From contig NC_079258.1 in NCBI RefSeq assembly GCF_947241705.1, positions 62,001 through 126,000 of the forward strand: a DNA stretch of 64,000 bases, written 5' to 3'. The stretch comes from Saccharomyces mikatae IFO 1815 (taxonomy: Eukaryota; Ascomycota; Saccharomycetes; Saccharomycetales; Saccharomycetaceae). The notes below the pieces were generated by a model. It was not told the DNA's origin. It was given only the letters and a program-made list of their open reading frames with translations, and did no database searches. The translations under genes were made by a program, and so were the position numbers. Position 1 is the stretch's first letter, and each line of letters starts with the position of its first letter. Below are positions 30,590 through 39,057 of the stretch, piece after piece.

Positions 30590-32250
30590 TAATTTTCCAA
30601 TACTGTTTTAAATCTTTCAAACTCCGATGTTGGTACCAATTTCGTTATAAATTCGCGATATTTCGTAGTATAATTTAGCAGTTTTGTACTTTCCTTTTTT
30701 ATTTTCTCTTTTATTGTTCTAGTCTTGGTCCGAATGAACTTCTTTTCGGGTTTCTAATAACAAAAATGTAGTCCTTGAGAAGGGGGTTTTTAATCAGTAA
30801 TCCTGATAACGCCATCATTCTTCTTTTGTCTAGTTCTTTCACTGAATACTCCTATATTCTGAGTTCGCATGATGTCCACGAAGAGCACAAAGTTCAACTC
30901 CTGTAAAAGGTAAACATATATTCTTGCTTTTATTATAATATATGTTAAAAAGGTGGCTGCGTACCAGATTATAAGCCCACTCCTTGATTGAGATCATATT
31001 CTTGCCTCGATCAAGGTCCCTTACAATATTTTTATATCGCACCGAATAATGAATCATCCTTTAGATCACATAAAATACTTGTTCATGTTAGTAGTTTTCT
31101 AATCTAGCCAGTTTTTTGACCGCGAACTCAATACCATAACAGCATTTGTACCTAATGTTGGTCAGTTTTTTTTTCCTAATAATTGTTGTGGTTTTAAAAC
31201 ACCTATCTGGACCTGCCTAGACATTCGAAAATTCATACTTTTTGGGATCTATTTTATAACTCAATACACAAGGAATTAAACCTTTCCTAGACTTTTTCAA
31301 TTCCTCCTTGTATTTGTAACTCATTTTATTTCTAAATAATTTTTAGCGTAAAGCCAATTGTAACAACTTTTTTGTTGTATAGCAAATCTTTTCCTGATAT
31401 ATATGCATCGAGAAAGTTCTCTATAAATGTCCTTGTAGTTTTTTGTTTGGAATTTCCTTTTTAAATTTTGCTAATGAATTTTATCCAATCTCTGTTCAAT
31501 CACGCACTTATCAACATAAAATAGAGTCATGTGGTTTTTATGTTCAGTTTGGTATGTCCCTGAAGTATAAGTGTTATTTTTCGATCAAATAATGTTTGTC
31601 TCAGATAATCATTCTATTCTTCAGGACTCCGCTTAAGACCATAAAATATTTTTTTCAGTTTAACTTCACATCCTCCAACATATGGGTTTGGAATATATAT
31701 TTTCTCCTCCAAAATAGCATATAGAAATACGTGATTGATATTCAAGGTTTCCACGAACATATTTATCTTGTTTGCAACAATTGAAGAATACGATAATGTA
31801 ATTGTAATCCAATGATTCAGTAGCTATTACATTTCAAGTGTTTAACGCCTGAGTGTCACCTCTACAAGCTCTTCTTGCTTTATAGATATCAATCTCTTCT
31901 GTATTAATATTGTATTAGTAGGAATTTTCAGGTTGACAGGACTTTCTAATCTACTACCTCACATTGGAATCAAAAACTACCATGTTTTTCCTTGAGGTTA
32001 GGATTGTTTGAAATAGCTTCACTGTAATGTATTGATCTAATTTTTCGTGATGTGTCTGGTGTTTCCACTGTTGTTGTAATTGGTATTTACAATTTGGTGC
32101 TGTTTTCTTGATTTTCACTACCTTGTTTTAATAAATGGCTTTTCTGTCCCATTCTCTGTTGGACACCTATAATGTTGACACCTAATGTTTTTATTTGATT
32201 ATCATCCTTAAGATTCGATGTTATACCTGTTTAAACAAATGTCGACAGAA
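30590..32250 (-). pseudogene. Decayed Ty4-family retrotransposon pol
   Basis: The minus strand, read across many stops and frameshifts, gives a colinear series of Ty4-type Pol segments. From N to C they are IHYSEAISNNPNLKEKH (near 32020), LNINHVFLYAILEEKIYIP and KKIFYGLKRSPEE (reverse transcriptase, 31640-31760), KEELKKSRKG then SYKIDPKK (31220-31330), KCCYGIEFAVKKLARLENY and VFYVI (31080-31170), NIYYNKSKNICLPFTGVELCALRGHHA (RNase H, 30850-30930), and KEKIKKESTKLLN ... SEFERFKTVLEN at the C-terminus (30592-30720). No intact gag, integrase or clear LTR remains. It could derive from Ty4 or the related Tsu4; I cannot separate them. Confidence 0.8.
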
Positions 32251-32289
32251 TACTCAAGCAGAGGTGAATAATGATATTCTTGTTTAGAA

Positions 32290-32450
32290 TATATCTGTTG
32301 TTTGTGGAATGTTACTTATCCTATAATAATATACATATACAAATTATACTGAGCGGCGGAAGTGCGGAAATTCGATCTAAACTATTTGTTCAGGTATTTA
32401 TACGTTTGAGCAGTCCAGCTATGGAGGCAGAATTTTAACTCATGTTGCTC
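32290..32450 (-). mobile_element. Ty3 sigma LTR fragment
   Basis: About 160 bp in minus orientation matching the middle of the sigma LTR: GGAATGTTACTTATC, GGCGGAAGTGCGGAA, GATCTAAACTA, TTGTTCAGGTATTTATAC, then AGCAGTCCAGCTATGGA and CTCATGTTG. Both ends are eroded. It abuts the upstream end of the Ty4-family relic, and no tRNA gene lies beside it, unlike a fresh Ty3 insertion. Confidence 0.7.
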
Positions 32451-32464
32451 AACTTGTTTCATGT

Positions 32465-32662
32465 TGATAATTAGTTGTTTAGTAAGTTGTAATAATTAAG
32501 AATAAGTCGTTATTACTTGAATTATATAAGAGTGGTATATAAAACACACGCTGATTGGTTATATTAAACCCAATGGTTCAAACGCAACTCGGAGCATTGA
32601 TGATAAGATTTGGATGATAACTCATCTTTTTATATACTAAGTTCTGAACAATTAACATATCT
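32465..32662. repeat. Diverged direct repeat, right copy
   Basis: Partner of 30131-30340; see that entry for the shared blocks. It includes TATATAAGAGTGGTATATAA at 32524-32543. It lies between the sigma fragment and the delta at 32713. Confidence 0.4.
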
Positions 32663-32712
32663 TCATCTTACTAATGCAGGAATTCTATTATTAGAATTTG
32701 CCTAGTCCAATC

Positions 32713-33045
32713 TGTTGTAATATAAATCAACTATCATCTACTAACTAGTATTTACGTTACTAATATATTATCATATACGGTGTTAGAAGATGACGCAAAT
32801 GATGAGAAATAGTCATCTAAATTAGTGGAGGCTAAAATGCAAGGATTGATAATGTAATAGGATCAATGAATAACAACATATAAAACGATGATAATAATGT
32901 TTATAGAATTGTGTAGAGTTGCAGATTCCCTTTTATGGATTCCTAAATCCCTGAGGAGAACTTCTAGTATATCTACATACCTAATATTATTGCCTTTATC
33001 AACAATGGAATCCCAACAATCATCTCAAAATTCGCCCATCTCTCA
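32713..33045 (+). mobile_element. Solo delta LTR (Ty1/Ty2 type), full length
   Basis: 333 bp from TGTTGTAATATAAATCAACT to CATCTCTCA with all delta landmarks in order. The terminal dinucleotides TG...CA are present. It is inverted relative to the delta at 27939-28271. The 65 bp that follow (33046-33110) are the reverse complement of 27868-27932, so the inverted repeat extends beyond the LTR itself. Confidence 0.92.
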
Positions 33046-33123
33046 GTATAGTTGCAATAACTTAATCCAATTTATACGAATAGGTGTATAGTAGTAATCA
33101 CTTATTCCAATAATATCCAACCC

Positions 33124-33454
33124 TGAGAGATTGGTGAATTTTGAGATGATTGTTGGGATTCCATTGTTGATAAAGGTAATAATATTAGGTATGTAGATAT
33201 ACTAGAAGTTCTCCTCGAGGATATAGGAATCCAATAAATGGAACTCGTAATTCTACATAATTCTGTATATGCTTTTATTGTCATTTTATATTTGTCAGTC
33301 ATTATCCTATTACATTATCAATCCTTGCATTTCAGCTTCCACTTATTTCGATGACCGCTTCTCATAACTTATGTCATCTTATAACACCGTATATGATAAT
33401 GTACTAGTAGTATGACTACTAGTTGATAGACGATAGTTGATTTTCATTCCAACA
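33124..33454 (-). mobile_element. Solo delta LTR, near full length
   Basis: 331 bp in minus orientation, TGAGAGATTG to TTTCATTCCAACA. Its 5' 70 bp (33387-33456) are essentially identical to 28205-28273 of the left delta, while its 3' part is of the CCTCGAGGATATAGG subtype, as in the fragment at 28276-28417. It lies about 100 bp upstream of tRNA-Leu, within the zone where Ty1 and Ty2 insert. Confidence 0.9.
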
Positions 33455-33556
33455 AACCCACCGTTGACTCGAGACATTAAACCATAGGCTTGGCAAACAC
33501 AATCTAGAACTGCGGTAGTCAACAAATAAAACTATGTATTTTTTCAACAATTAAAT

Positions 33557-33670
33557 GGTTGTTTGGCCGAGCGGTCTAAGGCGCCTGATTCAAGAAATAT
33601 CTTGACCGCAGTTAACTGTGGGAATACTCAGGTATCGTAAGATGCAAGAGTTCGAATCTCTTAGCAACCA
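33557..33670 (+). tRNA. tL(CAA): tRNA-Leu(CAA), intron-containing
   Basis: A 114-nt gene: GGTTGTTTGGCCGAGCGGTC at the 5' end (A box) and AGAGTTCGAATCTCTTAGCA (B box and T arm) at the 3' end. Anticodon CAA is at 33591-33593, and a 32-nt intron (33595-33626) begins one base after it. Acceptor arms GGTTGTT and AGCAACC pair. A T-run terminator follows at 33673-33679. It corresponds to tL(CAA)C beside LEU2. Confidence 0.97.
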
Positions 33671-33809
33671 TTATTTTTTAACCCATCGTTTGATGGCGCA
33701 GGATCAAAACCCCAAATACTTAAAAACTACTGTGAAGTTCAAAGATCGCCTGACGCATATAGCTGTTCGCAACTGAAAAAAGTGAAAAAAAAAAGGAAAG
33801 CAGAAAGCG

Positions 33810-33819
33810 CCGGAACCGG
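33810..33819. promoter_or_regulatory. Leu3 binding site (UAS-LEU)
   Basis: CCGGAACCGG, an exact palindromic CCGG-N2-CCGG Leu3 site about 205 bp upstream of the LEU2 ATG. Leu3 activates this promoter when alpha-isopropylmalate is present. A (TA)n stretch at about 33985-34001, just before the gene, could provide the TATA element. The remaining LEU2 promoter (33671-34024) contains the tRNA terminator region. Confidence 0.9.
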
Positions 33820-34024
33820 CCTTTCATTTTAAGTACAGACAGAGTAACGCTCATGACTGAATGTTTGCATCACAATGCTTGGAACTGACAATATTATTTA
33901 AAGACCTATTGTTTCCTTCCAATATATGTTTGCCAATGGTCAAATTTTCTAAATTTTCTTGATCTTTCTCTGTCCCACTAAATAATATATATATATATAT
34001 ACACCGTAAAGATATACTATTCTG

Positions 34025-35119
34025 ATGTCTGCCCCTAAGAAGATCGTCGTTTTGCCAGGTGACCATGTTGGTCAAGAAATTACTGCAGAAGCTATCAAGG
34101 TTCTTAAAGCCATTTCCGAAGTTCGTTCTGATGTCAATTTCGATTTTGAGAATCATTTAATTGGTGGTGCAGCTATCGATGCTACAGGTGTTCCACTGCC
34201 AGATGAGGCGCTAGAAGCCTCCAAGAAGGCGGATGCCGTTTTGTTAGGTGCAGTAGGTGGTCCTAAATGGGGCACCGGTAGCGTTAGGCCTGAACAAGGT
34301 TTACTAAAGATTCGTAAGGAACTTCAATTGTATGCCAACCTAAGACCATGTAACTTTGCATCCGATTCTCTATTAGACTTATCCCCAATCAAGCCACAAT
34401 TCGCTAAAGGTACTGATTTTGTTGTTGTGAGAGAGTTAGTAGGAGGTATTTACTTCGGTAAGAGAAAGGAAGACGACGGTGATGGTGTCGCTTGGGACAG
34501 TGAACAATATACCGTTCCTGAAGTGCAAAGGATTACAAGAATGGCAGCTTTCATGGCCCTACAACATGAGCCACCATTGCCTATTTGGTCCTTGGATAAA
34601 GCTAACGTTTTGGCCTCCTCAAGACTGTGGAGAAAAACTGTAGAAGAAACCATCAAGAACGAATTCCCTACGTTAAAGGTCCAACATCAATTGATCGACT
34701 CTGCTGCTATGATTCTAGTCAAAAACCCAACTCATTTGAATGGGATTATAATTACCAGCAATATGTTTGGTGATATTATCTCTGACGAAGCCTCCGTTAT
34801 CCCAGGTTCCTTAGGTTTGTTGCCATCTGCGTCCTTAGCTTCTTTGCCTGACAAAAACACTGCGTTTGGTCTATACGAACCATGTCATGGTTCAGCTCCA
34901 GACTTACCAAAGAATAAGGTTAACCCTATCGCTACTATTTTGTCTGCTGCAATGATGCTAAAATTGTCATTAAACTTGCCTGAGGAAGGTAAAGCTATTG
35001 AGGATGCAGTTAAAAAGGTTTTAGATGCTGGTATTAGAACTGGCGATTTAGGTGGTTCTAATAGTACCACCGAAGTTGGTGATGCAGTTGCCAAGGAAGT
35101 TAAGAAAATTCTTGCTTAA
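34025..35119 (+). CDS. LEU2: Leu2, 3-isopropylmalate dehydrogenase
   Basis: 364 residues from ATG 34025, the S. cerevisiae length and nearly identical to it. Family motifs are present: [14 protein letters not shown], the GAVGGPKW loop, REL(V)GGIYFGK, and the metal-binding [20 protein letters not shown]. The NAD-binding [20 protein letters not shown] follows. It oxidises and decarboxylates 3-isopropylmalate in the third step of leucine synthesis, in the cytosol. Control by Leu3 is visible upstream. Its upstream neighbour here is tRNA-Leu with solo LTRs, and no Ty2 as in the S. cerevisiae reference. Confidence 0.99.
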   Translation: MSAPKKIVVLPGDHVGQEITAEAIKVLKAISEVRSDVNFDFENHLIGGAAIDATGVPLPDEALEASKKADAVLLGAVGGPKWGTGSVRPEQGLLKIRKELQLYANLRPCNFASDSLLDLSPIKPQFAKGTDFVVVRELVGGIYFGKRKEDDGDGVAWDSEQYTVPEVQRITRMAAFMALQHEPPLPIWSLDKANVLASSRLWRKTVEETIKNEFPTLKVQHQLIDSAAMILVKNPTHLNGIIITSNMFGDIISDEASVIPGSLGLLPSASLASLPDKNTAFGLYEPCHGSAPDLPKNKVNPIATILSAAMMLKLSLNLPEEGKAIEDAVKKVLDAGIRTGDLGGSNSTTEVGDAVAKEVKKILA

Positions 35120-35486
35120 GGATATCTCTTTTTCTATGATATTTGTACATAAACTTTATAAATGAAATTCATAACAGAAACGACACGAAATTACAGAGAA
35201 TGGAATATGTTCATAGCGCAGTAACGAAACTATATATGCGATTTACACACATTTATCAGACATGAGGAAGAAAGCGAATGAAGAAGGACAGATAAGCAAA
35301 TTGACGTTCACGACTTAATTCGGTAAAGAAAAAGAACTGGTCACCAACATTAATATTAACAAGGGTGCATCTCACAAAGAAAACAAAGAGAGAGGGAATA
35401 TTAGAAAATCATCAAACTATGATTTCATATTTATATATGGAGGTTTTGCTCTAAAAAAAAAAAAGAAATATAATAACAAAAAACTC
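35120..35486. other. Convergent LEU2-NFS1 spacer
   Basis: 367 bp of AT-rich 3' flanking DNA between convergent genes, with an A-run near 35452-35465. No gene or named element is seen. Confidence 0.6.
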
Positions 35487-36980
35487 TCAATGACCCGACC
35501 ATTTGATAGAGTTCAAATCAATGCCTTCTTGAACCATTTCCCATAATGGCGAAAGTTCCCTCAAGAATTTTACTCTATCAGAAACAGCTTTAACGACATA
35601 GTCGACTTCCTCTTCCGTACTAAATCTACCAATACCAAATCTGATGGAAGAATGAGCCAATGCATCATCCTTACCCAATGCATGTAAAACATAAGAGGGT
35701 TCTAAGGAAGCAGATGTACAAGCCGAACCAGAAGATAATGCGATATCCCTTAATGCCATCAATAAAGATTCACCTTCCACATACGCGAAAGAGACGTTAA
35801 TACAACCCGGATAACGATGATCTGGAGATCCATTCAACGTGGTATGTTCAGCAGATAATAGACCTTTGACTAGTTTGTCAGATAGTCTTTTGATGTGATC
35901 TTGATCGTTGTCAAATTCTTTCTTCATTAATCTTGCAGCTTCACCGAACCCCGCCACCAGTGGAGGTGCTAAAGTACCTGATCTTAAACCTCTTTCTTGG
36001 CCACCACCGGATAGTAGCGGTTCTAATCTAACTCTTGGTCTTCTTCTCACATAGATGGCACCAATACCCTTTGGACCGTAAATTTTGTGAGATGAAATTG
36101 ACAGTAAATCTATATTCATTTCATTGACATCCATGTGAATCTTACCATAAGCCTGTGCGGCATCTGTGTGAAAGTAGATTTTATTCTTTTTACAAAGGGC
36201 ACCTATTTCCTTTATAGGCTGAATAACACCAATTTCATTATTCACTGCCATCACAGAGACAAGACAAGTATCTGGTCTGATGGCATTTTCCAATTCCTTC
36301 AAATCAATGAGGCCTTGATCATTCACATTTAGAAAAGTGACTTCAAAACCTTCCTTCATCATAGCTCTTGCAGCTTCTAAAACACACTTGTGTTCCGTCC
36401 TAGTGGTAATGATGTGTTTCTTCGTTTTCTTATAAAATCTTGGAACACCCTTAAGAACCATGTTATTAGATTCGGTCGCCCCAGAGGTGAATATTATTTC
36501 CTTTGGATCGGCATTAATCATTCTGGCCACGTGCGTTCTAGCATTTTCCACAGCAGTGTTTGTTTCCCAACCGTAAGAATGAGTATTAGAATGAGGATTA
36601 CCATAAAGTCCCGTATAAAACTTCAGCATGGTGTCCAAAACTCTTGGGTCTGTTGGAGTAGTTGCTTGCATGTCAAGATATATAGGACGAGTCCCAAATC
36701 CAGTATTTTCTTGATAGGCATGACTCATCGCGGTGCTACCAGAAGCTACAACAGCATCAGGAGTGGTCCCTGATGCACTGGCACGGGCACTTGCTTGTGC
36801 CTTTGCAGCAGCCTGAATATCAGTGTGGGTCTCCAATGAAAAATTGTCGTCCAATTTTACACCTGCTGCAGGAGGAGAATAAAACCTCTTATCTGTCAAA
36901 CTAGTCCTATATGCGACGGCTGGAACGTTGTAAAGTTGACATAGTCTTGTTATCGATCTTGCAGTAGTAGATTTCAGCAT
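35487..36980 (-). CDS. NFS1: Nfs1, cysteine desulfurase
   Basis: 497 residues from ATG (CAT at 36978-36980), the S. cerevisiae length. A basic mitochondrial presequence covers roughly the first 95 residues. The class V aminotransferase core begins at PIYLDMQATTPTDPRV. It has ATESNNMVLKG and TEHKCVLE, the PLP lysine in SISSHKIYGPKG, and the catalytic cysteine loop SGSACTSASLEPSY. It takes sulfur from cysteine for iron-sulfur cluster assembly on Isu1 in mitochondria, with Isd11 and frataxin, and also for tRNA thiolation. It is essential in S. cerevisiae. Confidence 0.98.
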   Translation of the reverse strand: MLKSTTARSITRLCQLYNVPAVAYRTSLTDKRFYSPPAAGVKLDDNFSLETHTDIQAAAKAQASARASASGTTPDAVVASGSTAMSHAYQENTGFGTRPIYLDMQATTPTDPRVLDTMLKFYTGLYGNPHSNTHSYGWETNTAVENARTHVARMINADPKEIIFTSGATESNNMVLKGVPRFYKKTKKHIITTRTEHKCVLEAARAMMKEGFEVTFLNVNDQGLIDLKELENAIRPDTCLVSVMAVNNEIGVIQPIKEIGALCKKNKIYFHTDAAQAYGKIHMDVNEMNIDLLSISSHKIYGPKGIGAIYVRRRPRVRLEPLLSGGGQERGLRSGTLAPPLVAGFGEAARLMKKEFDNDQDHIKRLSDKLVKGLLSAEHTTLNGSPDHRYPGCINVSFAYVEGESLLMALRDIALSSGSACTSASLEPSYVLHALGKDDALAHSSIRFGIGRFSTEEEVDYVVKAVSDRVKFLRELSPLWEMVQEGIDLNSIKWSGH

Positions 36981-37347
36981 CTTCCAGTTGTAGGAGTTCG
37001 ATCGTGTATGCGGCGACTTTTATAGAATATCTAGTGCGTAAATATAAATAGAAAGTATAGTACACCAGCGAACTTTATTCGTCTATATTCTAAATGGCTG
37101 TCTTGGATAGTCATCATATATCCCTGGGCGATGGCCTTATTATTTGTCATCGACCGTATCCAAAACGTCCAGGTCACTTATCACGGAAACGGGTAATAGG
37201 GTGCCGATCGGTATTTGTAGTAGATATACATATATATATATATACATATATATGCTTCTAGAATTGGGTACTGTTGGAACTGAGTATTGTTCACTGTTAC
37301 TATCGCGAATGGTCCTGCTTGCAGTGGTTGTGTCGTTGTTTTTTGTG
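36981..37347. other. NFS1 promoter / DCC1 3' spacer
   Basis: 367 bp between tandem minus-strand genes. It contains an interrupted TA/CATA microsatellite around 37208-37253 near the DCC1 side. No named site recognised. Confidence 0.55.
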
Positions 37348-38490
37348 CTACCTGCTCGTGACTATGGTCTTTTTACCCAGCCTTTTACGGCGGGCATACC
37401 TCATAATAAAACTGTCTATTTTCATGCCTCTTGAGTTCAGTTCTTCTATTAGAGGCTTGATATCCTCTAAATTCCACTGTGACTGTAATCTAAACAAAAC
37501 TTTAAATCGTTCCTTGGGGTTCATAGGTAGTGTGCTTTTCGCTATATACTGCACACTTTTATCGGTAGGCTTGAAATGGTAGCCTCGGAGCATCTCAATG
37601 TCAATGTCACAGGGGAAGAAGGGTGGGAAAAGAGATTTCCATTTGATGAGAAATTCATCAATTGGCATGCTTGTCCCGGACACATATTTCCTTAGCGCTT
37701 GAATTCCGTACCACTGGGCTATAAACGGTATTCTCAAGCGCCACGTATTCTTTTCTGCCTCCTGCTCTTGGACGGCGAATTTATTCAGCACTGTTTCTAT
37801 GATCTCTCTTGTGTATGGATTGAAATTATCCTCGATGTCCTTCCCTACTGCGTGATGTGTATCATCAACATCCAGATGTTGTAGATCCAGCGACTCCGCC
37901 ATTGCACTCATCAGCATTACGTGCAACGCTTTGAAAAGGAAATCTGGGGAAAGAATACATAACACCCCATCTTTAATTGACCCACCAATCTTATGCCATT
38001 CTGATATACCTTCCAGCGCAGAACATGGGGAGTTTTCTAGTAGTTCTTCCAGGGTTGTGACAACCTTTGTGGACAAATTCTTCGTCATTCTTTCGGGGAA
38101 ATCTAGTTCTCCGTTGTATATCGGTACTGAATCCAGGTTCAATTGGCCCACCGTCTCTCTAGTCTCGAATTCTGACCCGGTCTTGGCAAATCCGAGGATG
38201 TCCATGTACGGCTTGGAGAGCCCAAACAACAGCGTCTCGTCAAATGTAATAGGTTGCTCAGGAGCAAATTCTTTCATTAGTAGAACTGTGTTTGAATGCT
38301 TTCGCTGTTTCAGTACCCAAGTCTTGTCATGCGAACACAATACAACCTCAGATTTGTCTTCGTCCAATGACTTGAACCTTAACTGCTCCTTTTGTGCGGG
38401 ATCTTGTATTATATCGAGCAACTCTGGTGTCAACTGGATCAGCTTGTAGGATGGGTCATACTCTGGTGCGGAATGTAGGTTGATGGACAT
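37348..38490 (-). CDS. DCC1: Dcc1, subunit of the Ctf18-RFC clamp loader
   Basis: 380 residues from ATG (CAT at 38488-38490), the S. cerevisiae length. Dcc1-family sequence is seen in the N-terminal Ctf8-contacting part (YKLIQLTPELLDIIQDP, LCSHDKTWVLKQRKHSNTVL) and in the C-terminal winged-helix region (IAQWYGIQALRKYVSGTSMP, ERFKVLFRLQSQWNLEDI). With Ctf8 and Ctf18 it forms the alternative RFC that loads PCNA at forks, supporting sister chromatid cohesion and the replication checkpoint. Diverges from BUD3. Confidence 0.95.
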   Translation of the reverse strand: MSINLHSAPEYDPSYKLIQLTPELLDIIQDPAQKEQLRFKSLDEDKSEVVLCSHDKTWVLKQRKHSNTVLLMKEFAPEQPITFDETLLFGLSKPYMDILGFAKTGSEFETRETVGQLNLDSVPIYNGELDFPERMTKNLSTKVVTTLEELLENSPCSALEGISEWHKIGGSIKDGVLCILSPDFLFKALHVMLMSAMAESLDLQHLDVDDTHHAVGKDIEDNFNPYTREIIETVLNKFAVQEQEAEKNTWRLRIPFIAQWYGIQALRKYVSGTSMPIDEFLIKWKSLFPPFFPCDIDIEMLRGYHFKPTDKSVQYIAKSTLPMNPKERFKVLFRLQSQWNLEDIKPLIEELNSRGMKIDSFIMRYARRKRLGKKTIVTSR

Positions 38491-39057
38491 GTTACACGAT
38501 CAGTGACGAACAATTCCCTAGGTGGGGTTCTTATTCTTCATCCTATAATACTTGGTTTTTTTTTCTCTTCACTTTTTCCAAGTTATGCAATACGCCTGTG
38601 CTTACTGGCGCAATAAACAAGAAACTTGATGATATGGAAACAATAAATCGTAATAAACCCCGGTGGTCTCTGAATATGATAGTCCCGGTATGTTACTAGG
38701 TAGCTATTTGTTATCATCTTGGTGCTCTTTATTGTACTAATGAACCAGTAGAATAAAACCCTAGATTGATAGTTAGGTCATTTAAAGCTGGTGCAAGCTG
38801 CCAAGACCTAGGGTTTTCTTCGAGAAATTTTAAAAAGTAAATAAAAACAATGGTAAACACAGGCGCTTCGATCTTCAGTAGGAGGGAGATGTCTTTTATT
38901 TTGGCATAGCAAATACACTGCTAGTTTGATTTGAGTTTGAACCCTTCTCGTATTGCTGCTATTGCTTCTACAGCTTCTACCTGCTACCGATTTGCGTATT
39001 CGCTCTAGACGTTGATTATAATCTGGTTTTCTAAAACAGTAAAGTCATTACCCATCA
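38491..39057. promoter_or_regulatory. Divergent DCC1-BUD3 promoter region
   Basis: 567 bp between divergent starts. A GTAAACA forkhead-type site is at 38853-38859, with a related GTAAATA about 16 bp before it. That would fit G2/M control of BUD3 by Fkh proteins, but short AT-rich sites of this kind occur often by chance. No MCB element (ACGCGT) for DCC1 was found. Confidence 0.4.

Noticed and set aside
30839-31057. 72-codon minus-strand frame as an independent gene
   Set aside because: It is one surviving window of the decayed Ty4-family RNase H region.
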